57,620 nucleotides of DNA from CAYNJF01 sp964351745. Lineage in GTDB: Bacteria > Pseudomonadota > Gammaproteobacteria > Berkiellales > Berkiellaceae. The position numbers were made by a program, and so were the translations under genes. The stretch is taken from positions 1-57,620 of the forward strand of contig CAYGPI010000006.1 of assembly GCA_964351745.1 (NCBI GenBank). The letters are read 5' to 3'. The notes beneath the pieces are model-generated. The model made no database searches. It was not told where the DNA came from and was given only the letters and a program-made list of their open reading frames with translations. Numbering within the stretch: the stretch's first letter is position 1; each line of letters starts with the position of its first letter. Shown in pieces: positions 25,711 through 33,840 of this stretch.

Positions 25711-26631
25711 TCAGCGATCCTTGATGAGCTGCTCTAATCTATCACGGATAAGGCTCAGGCAAGGGGTTGCAACATTATGATTTTTTGCAACTAAAAGAGC
25801 ATTATCTATAATATACTCCTTTTCAATGGGGCGCCCTTGGGCATAATCCCAATACATACTTGGGTAATAATCGACGACTTTTCGAGTGACTGCTATCGTT
25901 TTTTGAATGTACTCATTGGTGATAACAACACCTATCGAGGCCGCGATATCTTGAATTTCTGACATGATTTGTTGAGTTGTATGCACATAAGGAGTCGTTG
26001 AAGCCAAGATGTCTGAAGGTTTATCATAAATGATAGACAGGCTACAAAAAGTGATATTCCATATAAGTTTTTCCCAACGCATCGTTTGATAGTCATCGTA
26101 ATGCTTTATGGTTGGAGCAGGTTTTGATGGCCATAGTTGGTCAAAATCAATGATTGGTGTTTGGGGATTTCTTTTATACGGTGCAAGTCGGAGCTCACCC
26201 AGAAAGAATATATCAACTTTCCCTTTTTCTTGGCGAGTAGCTGCAACCGTCGAGATCGCAGAGATGATGGTTTGCGTTGGGCAAATTTTTTCTATGTATG
26301 CTTCGTTGCCAATACCATTTTGTATGATAAGGATTGTGGTGCTGGGTTTGACAGTTTGAGCTAAGAGAGATTTAAGGCTTTGGTTATCAGTGGTTTTTAA
26401 GGTAATGATCACGAGATCGGCTTTTGGGAGATGAGCAGGATCTTGATAGAGATTGAGCTTCTCGATATTGATCTTTTCTTCTGTTTCCTTAAAGTTTAAC
26501 TCATAAAATTGCTGAGCCTTAAGATGTACGTATTCTGAGCGCACTAAGAAATGGACGTCATGACCAGATAGACTTAAAAGGCCACCATAAAGTTTGCCCA
26601 GTGCGCCAGAGCCAATAATAGAGATAACCAT
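25711..26631 (-). CDS. 2-dehydropantoate 2-reductase family (PanE/ApbA) oxidoreductase
   Basis: A 306-residue NADPH-dependent reductase of the ketopantoate reductase family, which in its classic form makes pantoate for coenzyme A. The Rossmann motif ISIIGSGALGKLYGG opens the protein, followed by DVHFLVRS, DLVIITLKTTDN (the catalytic-loop Lys region) and LIIQNGIGNE. In the C-terminal domain, TMRWEKLIWNITFCSLSIIYD corresponds to the KL..N...N..sal signature with the conserved Lys and Asn. Several paralogues of this family act on other 2-keto acids, so I leave the symbol blank. The start at 26631 has AAGG upstream and the family's N-terminus; a frame from 26673 would add 14 extra residues. Confidence 0.85.
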   Translation of the reverse strand: MVISIIGSGALGKLYGGLLSLSGHDVHFLVRSEYVHLKAQQFYELNFKETEEKINIEKLNLYQDPAHLPKADLVIITLKTTDNQSLKSLLAQTVKPSTTILIIQNGIGNEAYIEKICPTQTIISAISTVAATRQEKGKVDIFFLGELRLAPYKRNPQTPIIDFDQLWPSKPAPTIKHYDDYQTMRWEKLIWNITFCSLSIIYDKPSDILASTTPYVHTTQQIMSEIQDIAASIGVVITNEYIQKTIAVTRKVVDYYPSMYWDYAQGRPIEKEYIIDNALLVAKNHNVATPCLSLIRDRLEQLIKDR

Positions 26632-26915
26632 AAACAGCCTTTGCTCAAAAAAGATTGAGGGCAAGAATATCATAAACTGACTTATACTGTGACGTTCTTG
26701 TTTCAGGCAAAGAGTTAGCTGGCTTGTTTGTAGGTTTGTTTCGTATGCATAAAGCCATTTTGTAGCTTTTTAACCACGGCAAGCGATTGATCGGATGATC
26801 TTTCTTATGGATATTCTAGTTATTTGAGTTAACGTACTTCTTCTGCTTTGATTCGTTGCTCTGATTTATCTTCTACAGTAGAATGCTGACTGGATTCTTT
26901 ATTTAAGAGGTTATG

Positions 26916-27197
26916 ATGAAAGAATTAAACGTCGCTCAACAAACAGCTGTGTCTGGTGGAACTTTTGTGTGTGGTGAAACCATCCCTGTTTCAGTGATCC
27001 AAAACATTCATAGTGAATCGTTAAAAGATGCTTGGAAAGCAGCAGTTGTGACAGGCCTGTTAACAGGTATGGCTAGCAGCTGGATGAATGCTTCTATGTC
27101 ATCTACGTTAATGGCTAGCGGCTTAGTTGCTTCATGGGCCTTTAATCTTGAGTATATGAGCTCCATGAACATCTTAAGCTACGCTCCAAGTAAGTGA
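26916..27197 (+). CDS. Double-glycine leader peptide, bacteriocin-like
   Basis: A 93-residue peptide with a textbook double-glycine leader: MKELNVAQQTAVSGG, cleavage predicted after G15, as for class II bacteriocins and microcins processed by C39-peptidase ABC exporters. The mature part has one Cys, a short polar start, and hydrophobic helices with small residues (VVTGLLTGMASSWMNA; TLMASGLVASWAFNL). AAGAGG stands five bases before the ATG at 26916, which favours it over the adjoining ATG at 26913. It is a single-gene unit ending in a strong terminator at 27217. No immunity or exporter gene is nearby. It shares only leader style with the peptide at 23710. Confidence 0.75.
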   Translation: MKELNVAQQTAVSGGTFVCGETIPVSVIQNIHSESLKDAWKAAVVTGLLTGMASSWMNASMSSTLMASGLVASWAFNLEYMSSMNILSYAPSK

Positions 27198-27216
27198 TAG
27201 ATGAGCATTTGCTGAT

Positions 27217-27238
27217 AACCGCCTTAGGGCGGTTTTTT
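27217..27238 (+). terminator. Intrinsic terminator of the double-glycine peptide gene
   Basis: AACCGCC pairs with GGCGGTT around a TTAG loop, followed by a run of T. It lies 20 bp past the stop codon. Confidence 0.9.
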
Positions 27239-27267
27239 ATTGGCATTTCTATAAAAAGGCAAAAGCC

Positions 27268-28050
27268 ATGACCACCGCCTTTGAAAAATCAAAAACTAAA
27301 AATATGATCACACTCAGCATTCTTGCTCGCTCCATGATCTTTAATCTGCTTTTTATGGGATCAGCCTTATTCTTTTCTGTGACAGGTTTGTGTCTGTTTT
27401 GGACTCGATTATCCTTGAGATATCGATACTTAATCCAATGGTCAAAATTTAATATTTTTTGCGCTCGTGTGATATGCGGTCTTGATGTTGATATTCAAGG
27501 TTTTGAAAATTTACCTCAAACCAATGCGATTGTTTTATGCAATCATCAGTCAACTTGGGAAACTTTGTTTTTGCAAGGGCTTCTTCCTATGCAATCATGG
27601 GTCTTAAAAAAACAACTCATGAAGATCCCTTTATTTGGTTGGGGCTTAAGATTACTTGATCCCATTGCTGTTGATCGAAATAAGAAACAATCGATCAAAC
27701 ATCTTATCAAAGAAGGTAAAAAGAGATTAGAGCAAGGCTTATGGATTGTTATTTTTCCTGAAGGGACAAGATTAAAGCCTGGTCAGACGAAAAAATTTTC
27801 AAGAAGTGGCGAAGCTTTGTCTCAAGCTGCCAATTATCCGGTCATAGCCATTGCCCACGATGCGGGCCTTTATTGGCCCAAAAACAGTTTTTTGAAATTT
27901 CCTGGTACCATCAGAGTGCGCATTTCACCAGTTCTGGCGCCAGGTACGACGTCTATCACTGAGCAAGCACAAAACTGGATGACTCACCATGAACGACATG
28001 AAGCTCATGGCCTTCACGGGCATAACGAAGATGAGATGATTAAAATCTAA
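27268..28050 (+). CDS. 1-acyl-sn-glycerol-3-phosphate acyltransferase (PlsC family)
   Basis: A 260-residue membrane-associated acyltransferase that would acylate lysophosphatidic acid to phosphatidic acid in phospholipid synthesis. A hydrophobic segment spans ~24-46. Motif I is NHQSTWE (H93, with E98 in place of Asp, a known variant), motif II lies around the DPIAVDR region, and motif III is FPEGTRLKPG (163-172). The last 25 residues are unusually His-rich (HHERHEAHGLHGH), which I have not seen as a family feature and may bind metal. The gene ends overlapping the convergent gene at 28047 by four bases. Confidence 0.9.
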   Translation: MTTAFEKSKTKNMITLSILARSMIFNLLFMGSALFFSVTGLCLFWTRLSLRYRYLIQWSKFNIFCARVICGLDVDIQGFENLPQTNAIVLCNHQSTWETLFLQGLLPMQSWVLKKQLMKIPLFGWGLRLLDPIAVDRNKKQSIKHLIKEGKKRLEQGLWIVIFPEGTRLKPGQTKKFSRSGEALSQAANYPVIAIAHDAGLYWPKNSFLKFPGTIRVRISPVLAPGTTSITEQAQNWMTHHERHEAHGLHGHNEDEMIKI

Positions 28051-28988
28051 AGTTTTGCTTTGGGCTTATTGCGAAAACTGGCGTAAGTTATTTCATCCGG
28101 GGTTTTCTTGTCAGAGGCCCCCTCATGGCTCTGGTGTGAAAAGAGAAGCGGTTTAGAGCACTGTTGTTTTAATTTTGTTTGGGTTATCTCTAGCGTTAAA
28201 CAAAATTGTGAAAGAAAGCTTGGATTATCAAAAATAGCAGGGCATTGCTGCCATGATCCTAATTGCTGACTTAAAGTTGAGTTTGGAAGTATGCCAGATA
28301 GTAGAGTGTAGCGCACCGCGTGTGAGCAATTAAGCCACGTTAAATTAAATTCATAATTCGTCACAAATTCGTGCATATATTTGAGTATTTCTTTAGCATT
28401 GAGCCCGAAGTCTGAATGCTGGCGAGTGATTGGAAAATAAAAGGTTTGATCTGGTGCTTGACCTACGGGTAGCTGTTGTTGATATTCATACTCTAAAGTC
28501 ATTAACTTTTCATACTTTCTTTTGATTTTTGATAGCAGATCTGCATCCATGGCATGCTGAGGTGCTCCTTCTAAGAGATCAATAATTCTTTTCTTTTTAT
28601 GAGCTATCGTGTCTTCATAGCTCTTTGTAAATAGTTGCTCTATCTTGCTTAGATCAAAATCCTTATCTTGTGTTAATTCATCGCTGAAGCGATCATGGAG
28701 TCCTCTAGGCCACCAGCTAAAATAGACTTGGTAGCAGGGCTCTTGGCTTTCGAAACCTTGATCATTTGTAGTTTTCGTTGTGGTTTTAACAAAAGGTATG
28801 AAAGGCGCGAAAGCGTTATGACGGTAGCAATATGTTTGGATCCATTGCTGTGTTTCTGGATTAACAGGCAGGGTTAATTGAATGGCAGCGTGACCTGTTC
28901 GATCATAGCCATAGTAGCTTTTAAGCATTTTTAGAATACCGCGAGAATTATCTTCTATATCCCATAGAAGTACTTCTAATCCAAACAT
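28047..28988 (-). CDS. Uncharacterised protein, possible permuted papain-fold (NlpC/P60-like) hydrolase
   Basis: A 313-residue protein of no named family. Two segments stand out: GHAAIQLTLP (H33) and, later, LNCSHAVRYTLLSGI (C221), with YQVYFSWWPRG between them. A GHaal...YvSwWP...NCs..v..lL order, with His before Cys, is what circularly permuted NlpC/P60-type thiol hydrolases show; similar sequences occur in large toxins and effectors. The His-Cys pair would cut a peptide or lipid-ester bond. The middle (~95-180) is charged and helical. No signal peptide is visible. No Shine-Dalgarno precedes the ATG, and an internal Met21 is possible, though the first 20 residues look like part of the fold. 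The function is inference from pattern. Confidence 0.6.
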   Translation of the reverse strand: MFGLEVLLWDIEDNSRGILKMLKSYYGYDRTGHAAIQLTLPVNPETQQWIQTYCYRHNAFAPFIPFVKTTTKTTNDQGFESQEPCYQVYFSWWPRGLHDRFSDELTQDKDFDLSKIEQLFTKSYEDTIAHKKKRIIDLLEGAPQHAMDADLLSKIKRKYEKLMTLEYEYQQQLPVGQAPDQTFYFPITRQHSDFGLNAKEILKYMHEFVTNYEFNLTWLNCSHAVRYTLLSGILPNSTLSQQLGSWQQCPAIFDNPSFLSQFCLTLEITQTKLKQQCSKPLLFSHQSHEGASDKKTPDEITYASFRNKPKAKL

Positions 28989-29175
28989 ATCAAAATATTC
29001 GTCGTGAACCAGCCATGATTATACTTTAAACGATAGAAAAATAGTGACTGATAGTCGGTCGATCGCTATGGTTTATCGGCTTTGGGGGCTATGATTAGCA
29101 AGAGGGACACTTGGCCCATGAGCATGGCAAGGGATTCGTCTTATGGGCAGGGGTTAAAGATGATTGAGAAGCGCA

Positions 29176-29205
29176 AGGCTCGTTAGATTGATATCTAACG
29201 AGCCT
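29176..29205 (-). terminator. Perfect hairpin downstream of the outer-membrane barrel gene
   Basis: A 13-bp perfect stem (29176-29188 with 29193-29205) with a 4-nt loop starts 10 bp past the stop at 29215. No long T-tract follows on either strand, so it may act as a terminator or as an mRNA 3'-end stabiliser. Confidence 0.65.
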
Positions 29206-29214
29206 CTTGTTTGG

Positions 29215-29955
29215 TTAAATAAAATTCCAGGTGACAGCACCCTTAACAAGGTGTTGGTGAGGACGATGGTATAGATCAGCTGTACCACCACCTGTGCCCA
29301 CGCCTGATGTTAAATGGGCAAAAGTGCCATTTGGCGTTGAGTAGTTATATTCAACTCGTAGCGAAATATTAGTATGGACAGGGACTTCTATGCCAGCACC
29401 AAGCAAGAGTCTGCCATTATATTGTCTATCATCCATCACCGTGACATTGCCAAGCGTTGTTGTAAAGGCATTCACTTGCAATTTGTCTTTACTGCCTTCA
29501 ACACCGACACGAAGATATGGCTGAACCCAAGGATGAACTTTTAATCCAACTCGGCCACTGACCCCAACGGTTAGACCTCGATCGAACTCAATGTTGGTGG
29601 CATATATCACAGGACCAGGTACGCCAAGAAAGGTGCCATTAAAGGTTTCAGAAGATGCTAAATTTTGCAAAGATACGGAAGCTTCAAGGCCAGCAAACCA
29701 TAGTCCATCAGAAACTTCATAGCCAGCAAAAGCACTGTAGATACCACCAGAATTGTCTAAATCGCGGTTAAGATCTAACTCGCCTGGATCAAAGGAGGTT
29801 GGGTAATTATGGGCAGTTAAATGTGGGGTCCCATTTTGGGCGCCGAAACCACCATCAACACCAATTAAGAAATGTCCAGTGTATGCTGCTAAAGATGCTG
29901 TCGACACAAGGCTTAGAGAAGCGGTTGTTAGCAGGCTCATGATGGCTTTATTCAT
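29215..29955 (-). CDS. Outer-membrane beta-barrel protein, opacity/OmpW-like
   Basis: A 246-residue secreted protein with a Sec signal peptide (MNKAIMSLLTTASLSLVST then ASLAAYTG, cleavage near residue 23-24). The mature part alternates hydrophobic and polar residues in beta hairpins, with GLKVHPWVQPYLRVGVEGSKDK, LLGAGIEVPVHTNISLRVEY and a terminal strand GAVTWNFI ending in an aromatic/hydrophobic pair, as BAM substrates do. This is the eight-stranded surface-antigen type (outer-membrane protein beta-barrel domain). A role in adhesion or surface structure is usual for relatives but cannot be assigned. GAGGAT upstream supports the start. Confidence 0.85.
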   Translation of the reverse strand: MNKAIMSLLTTASLSLVSTASLAAYTGHFLIGVDGGFGAQNGTPHLTAHNYPTSFDPGELDLNRDLDNSGGIYSAFAGYEVSDGLWFAGLEASVSLQNLASSETFNGTFLGVPGPVIYATNIEFDRGLTVGVSGRVGLKVHPWVQPYLRVGVEGSKDKLQVNAFTTTLGNVTVMDDRQYNGRLLLGAGIEVPVHTNISLRVEYNYSTPNGTFAHLTSGVGTGGGTADLYHRPHQHLVKGAVTWNFI

Positions 29956-30207
29956 AGATTTATCCTCATCCTAAGGCGTTTAGTGCAAAGGGCACAGTTT
30001 TGAAAGCTTCCTTGCTTGTTTTTCGATAGTGAAAAAACTTACATTTGATAAAAATATAAACCATTTTTACTAAATTCGACAGTTATCATACCTTCTTTTG
30101 TTAAGAAACTTGAATACTTAAGGCGTTTTCTTCACTGTACATATATATAAAGGCTTTTCGTTGGTACAATGGCTCATGATTAAATTCACAGGAAGTAATC
30201 GGGCTCT

Positions 30208-31491
30208 ATGGCGACTGGTCGAGGGTTTAAGCGCTCTGTTTTAGGAGCTGTTTCGGGAAATGTCATGGAGTTTTTTAACTTCATTATCTATGTCTACTTG
30301 TCAAAATATATTAGCCATCATTTTTTTCCTCAAGTTGATGATTTTCTATCAACATTTATTACGATATCTGTTTTTTCTTCTGGATACCTGGTGCGCCCTT
30401 TAGGGGCATTAGTCATGGGGCAGATTGGCGATAAAATTGGCCGCAAAAAGGCCTTAATGCTTTCTATTGGGCTGATTTCTGGTTCAACATTGATGATTGG
30501 GCTGACGCCCAGCTATGCATCCATTGGCGGCCTAGCGACAGCTATCATTGTATGCTGTCGCTTGCTACAAGGCTTTGCAGTTAGCGGTGAAGAAAGTGGT
30601 GCTGCAGTTTTTTTAAGCGAATGCTCTCCTGCTCATCGCCGAGGATTCATGGGCTCCATTATTGTTGGTAGCGCTCAAACTGGCGTCTTGTTGGGCGCTA
30701 TGATTTGTTTTGCCCTGACACAGATGTTGTCTCAGGAGCAATTGATGCACTGGGGTTGGCGTATTCCCTTTTTGTTATCATTGCCTTTTGGGCTTTTGTC
30801 TTACTGGCTGCGAAAGCATGATGTCAACCATGTCAGCGATCAAACCATTGCCCAGTATTCAAAGAGCTTCAATCCGATTAAGCATCTTTTTAAATATTAT
30901 AAGAAGGAATTATTCGTAGGCACCGTGATTGTTGGGTGTCCAGCACTTGCTTTGTATTTACAGAATGTTTTTCTATCTGTTTATTTTAATCGTTTAGCGC
31001 TTGAAATGAATCATGGTTACCTATTAACCAATATCTCGATTTTTCTTTTATGCTTGTTGATACCGTTGATGGGTGCTTTATCTGATAATTTTGGGCGCCA
31101 GTCTCTTTATAAAATAGGCGTGGTTGGATTGGTGACTTTAGCACCGATTTTGTTCTTTGGAATCAGTCTCACCAATATTTGGATAACTGGAGGGGCGCTG
31201 TTTCTCTATACGGCTTTAGTTGCTGTGATTGCTGCTCCTATGTTTTCTTTAGTGATTGATCTCTTTCCTATGAATGTGCGCTTTACGGGTGTCTCCTTTG
31301 TCTTTAATCTCGCTATGTCATTATTTGGAAGTACAGCACCCCTCATTGCATTGTCGCTCCACCAATCATACTCAAATCTTATTTGGGTTGGAGGATATTT
31401 GAGCGTGATGTTTTTAGTACTCTGGTTAACAGTGTTAGCCCAAAAAAAGTTAAGCTTTCAATCGACGCAGCTAGATGACCTTCGAGCTTGA
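30208..31491 (+). CDS. Metabolite:H+ symporter of the major facilitator superfamily (ProP-like)
   Basis: A 427-residue inner-membrane transporter with twelve hydrophobic segments. Family signatures include GNVMEFFNFIIYVYLSKYI in TM1, VRPLGALVMGQIGDKIGRKKAL (TM2 and the A-motif loop), RLLQGFAVSGEESGAAVF in TM4 and HWGWRIPFLLSLPFGLL in TM6. ProP-type carriers move osmoprotectants, organic acids or aromatic acids with protons. Intracellular gammaproteobacteria often carry many copies, and the substrate here cannot be told. No neighbouring gene clarifies it. Confidence 0.9.
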   Translation: MATGRGFKRSVLGAVSGNVMEFFNFIIYVYLSKYISHHFFPQVDDFLSTFITISVFSSGYLVRPLGALVMGQIGDKIGRKKALMLSIGLISGSTLMIGLTPSYASIGGLATAIIVCCRLLQGFAVSGEESGAAVFLSECSPAHRRGFMGSIIVGSAQTGVLLGAMICFALTQMLSQEQLMHWGWRIPFLLSLPFGLLSYWLRKHDVNHVSDQTIAQYSKSFNPIKHLFKYYKKELFVGTVIVGCPALALYLQNVFLSVYFNRLALEMNHGYLLTNISIFLLCLLIPLMGALSDNFGRQSLYKIGVVGLVTLAPILFFGISLTNIWITGGALFLYTALVAVIAAPMFSLVIDLFPMNVRFTGVSFVFNLAMSLFGSTAPLIALSLHQSYSNLIWVGGYLSVMFLVLWLTVLAQKKLSFQSTQLDDLRA

Positions 31492-31660
31492 GTCTAACAA
31501 GCAGGCAAGGTACAGTTCTAGGTGAGTGCAGAACCATATGAAGCGCCAGAGCACATAGTAGTTAATCAGTTGACTTTGTTGTGGTGCCTAGTAGCCTGTG
31601 GTATTTTTCGTTTTTTGAAGTGATAGACTTTAGTCAGTAAGAATGGAGCAAGGCGCAGTT

Positions 31661-32029
31661 ATGAATAAACTCATTAAGTTTTTCTTTTCAACGCAAGGGC
31701 AAATTAATAAGTATCAGTTTAATTTGGGGCTATGCGGTTTATTGACGTTTACCATGATGGTAGCTCCAATACTGTTTGACTCTATCTCAGAGACGCTTGT
31801 TTTTGCTTTTTCTCAAGCAGGCATGATTTCAGATGAGGCGCTTGCCTTTTCTTTTCTTAGCTCTGTTTCCTTTTGGATTGCTATTAGCATGCTCTATTAT
31901 TGTGTTTTAGTGTTAATGAAGAAGAGATTTGCTGATTTGAAGGTTGAGAAAGACATTAAAGCTTTGCTTTTTGCTCCTTTTGCCCACCAAACATGGTCCA
32001 TGCTTTATGATAGACACATCAAAACTTAA
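31661..32029 (+). CDS. Small membrane protein, DUF805-like
   Basis: A 122-residue membrane protein with two or three hydrophobic segments. The opening MNKLIKFFFSTQGQINKYQFNLGL resembles the DUF805 start (ff.s..GRinR..fw.gl) but the GR and RW marks are weakened, and the later KKRFADLKVEKD echoes the family's kRlhDl segment. I call it a divergent member. The ATG at 31661 has AAGG about seven bases upstream, so I prefer it to the one 18 bases earlier. Confidence 0.55.
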   Translation: MNKLIKFFFSTQGQINKYQFNLGLCGLLTFTMMVAPILFDSISETLVFAFSQAGMISDEALAFSFLSSVSFWIAISMLYYCVLVLMKKRFADLKVEKDIKALLFAPFAHQTWSMLYDRHIKT

Positions 32030-32046
32030 TCAGTGCTTGGACTTTT

Positions 32047-32073
32047 AGAAGCCCTTGAATTCTGAGGGCTTCT
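32047..32073. terminator. Hairpin between convergent genes
   Basis: AGAAGCCCT (32047-32055) pairs with AGGGCTTCT (32065-32073) around a 9-nt loop containing GAATTC. It lies between the convergent stops and abuts the stop codon of the minus-strand gene. T-tracts are weak. Confidence 0.5.
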
Positions 32074-32474
32074 TAGCGACAACGATGCGTCACGGCTTCT
32101 TGTACTTTGCAAGAGCCCTGGTAAGCCTTTGCTAAATCATGAACGAAATTTTTGGTTGCATAAGCGGCAACTAAATAGGGAACAGGTGTATAAGCATTCC
32201 CAGTTGCAACAGCATATGTACAATACCCATAAACCGCAGCGCTAGCAGCACTTTTTACATTTTCATTAAAAGATGTCTTTGATTCTAGCAATCTTTGCTC
32301 TAATAGAGTTCTATTTTCAGAATAATTTTCATTCTCAAGATTGACAAGTTTGGCCTGTAAGGCTGAATTGGCTGATGGATTTAATAATTGCTTTGTGGCC
32401 ATAAAGCTTGCAATACCCGAACAAGCAGAGGCGACAATACGTAAAGTTGTCATAGCGATTGGTGCTAGGATCAT
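32073..32474 (-). CDS. Uncharacterised small protein with alanine-rich hydrophobic segments
   Basis: A 133-residue protein of unknown family. It opens with a hydrophobic Ala/Ser-rich helix (MILAPIAMTTLRIVASACSG), has a charged heptad-like middle (NLENENYSENRTLLEQRLLE), and a second Ala/Tyr-rich hydrophobic region. Three cysteines lie near the ends. AGGA six bases before the ATG at 32474 supports this start; the longest frame would need a TTG at 32501. The layout fits a small membrane or exported protein. Confidence 0.5.
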   Translation of the reverse strand: MILAPIAMTTLRIVASACSGIASFMATKQLLNPSANSALQAKLVNLENENYSENRTLLEQRLLESKTSFNENVKSAASAAVYGYCTYAVATGNAYTPVPYLVAAYATKNFVHDLAKAYQGSCKVQEAVTHRCR

Positions 32475-32605
32475 TTCTATTCCTATAATGATTTCTGACA
32501 ATTCTATTGAATATGATGCTCGAAAGTCAAGCGCTTAAAAGTTTGTTAACTAATACGAAAAAGTCATGCCTAACAGCGTCTGCGGTGCTATTAGGCATCC
32601 TTTGC

Positions 32606-33550
32606 TTAGGCTCTAAGTAAGGGTCTTGTCAGGCAGGTTGCGCCGCCTTCAGCTTTGTGTGAGATTTCATCGCCTTTATATGTATACACAGTCACACCTT
32701 GCGCTTCCATAAGTTTCTTTGTTTGGATGTTGCCTTCAATGGTGTATGCCACCTTTGGTGCGAGCGCTAAGATATTAGTTCCCATGTTAAGGTACTCATC
32801 TTCAGGCACAGAGATGAGATCAAAACCTTTTTGCTCTAGTACTTCCATAAAGCTAACAGGCAAAAGATTAGGATATACGACAGCTAATTTCTTATCGACA
32901 AGGCTAATGAGAGATTGGAGATGCAAGCATGCTTCTTGACCTTGATCATACGGTAAATCAGCCGTCACAACGTGCACACCTAAGGGGGCGAGGGCTGTTG
33001 TAAGTTCGTGAATGCCAGCTTGGTTTGTTCTGAATGAGCGGCCTACAGCAAGTGTTGACTCGTCTAGCCACAGCATATCACCAGCTTCTGCCGTTGCCTC
33101 AGGGCTTAGTCTATAAAGAGTTGGGATCCCAAGTTGATTGAGCTTTTTCTCAATAGCACTCTCTTCCCCATTTCTTAGTTTTTTGCCCATATGGAGAATA
33201 ATGGCACCTTGATTGGTCATCAAGACTGGATCATGGACGAAAATCGCATCGGCATGATCAGGCATATTGGTATCATGATAAATCACTTCGATGTTGTGTT
33301 GTTTCAATACATTGACAAAAGCATCATGCTCAGCTTGGGCTAACACAAGGTTTGGTTGACTTGCGTAATGCCATTTTTGAATATCAGTGACGGCAAACGC
33401 TTGATCAGGCCTTTTAACCAGGACTCGCTTCAGAGGATCAACCATAGACTGTCCACCATAGAGTGGAAGCGTCGATGCGATTGCAGCATGAAATCCGCAG
33501 AGGTTAGCGATTAAAAAAATCAAAGATAGCTGTAAAGAGAGTGGTTTCAT
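32606..33550 (-). CDS. Secreted amidinotransferase-fold hydrolase (arginine deiminase / DDAH-like)
   Basis: A 314-residue protein of the guanidino-modifying superfamily (arginine deiminase, dimethylarginine dimethylaminohydrolase, amidinotransferase). These use a Cys-His-acid set on guanidino groups, releasing citrulline plus ammonia or methylamines. Visible residues: FVHDPVLM (D107), EAGDMLW (E155, D158), CLHLQSL (H210) and GGATCLTRPL (C306). The N-terminus is a Sec signal peptide (PLSLQLSLIFLIANLCGF, cleavage near residue 25), so it acts in the periplasm or outside, which is unusual for this family. AAAGGAAATTTT before the ATG at 33550 sets the start. Its substrate, free arginine or a methylarginine, cannot be decided by eye. 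Confidence 0.82.
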   Translation of the reverse strand: MKPLSLQLSLIFLIANLCGFHAAIASTLPLYGGQSMVDPLKRVLVKRPDQAFAVTDIQKWHYASQPNLVLAQAEHDAFVNVLKQHNIEVIYHDTNMPDHADAIFVHDPVLMTNQGAIILHMGKKLRNGEESAIEKKLNQLGIPTLYRLSPEATAEAGDMLWLDESTLAVGRSFRTNQAGIHELTTALAPLGVHVVTADLPYDQGQEACLHLQSLISLVDKKLAVVYPNLLPVSFMEVLEQKGFDLISVPEDEYLNMGTNILALAPKVAYTIEGNIQTKKLMEAQGVTVYTYKGDEISHKAEGGATCLTRPLLRA

Positions 33551-33840
33551 AAAATTTCCTTTTTTAGGTAGCCTGACTTTAATCCTGTAGAGGATCAACC
33601 ATCAGCGAGGCTCCAACTATAGTTTTTTCAAAATATGATAACAACTTAATCCAATGGTGCAGTAAACATAAACACTTCTATAGCCGCTTGGCTAAAACAG
33701 AATGTCTATGTCTTACTTAAATCAATGATATATGGGGCACAGGCCATAGAAAAAATAATCTAATCTAAAGTGAAGCATCACCAAAGAAAAATCAGGCTAG
33801 AAAACTAGCAAACATATTTTCTCAAATTAGGAAGATTCGC

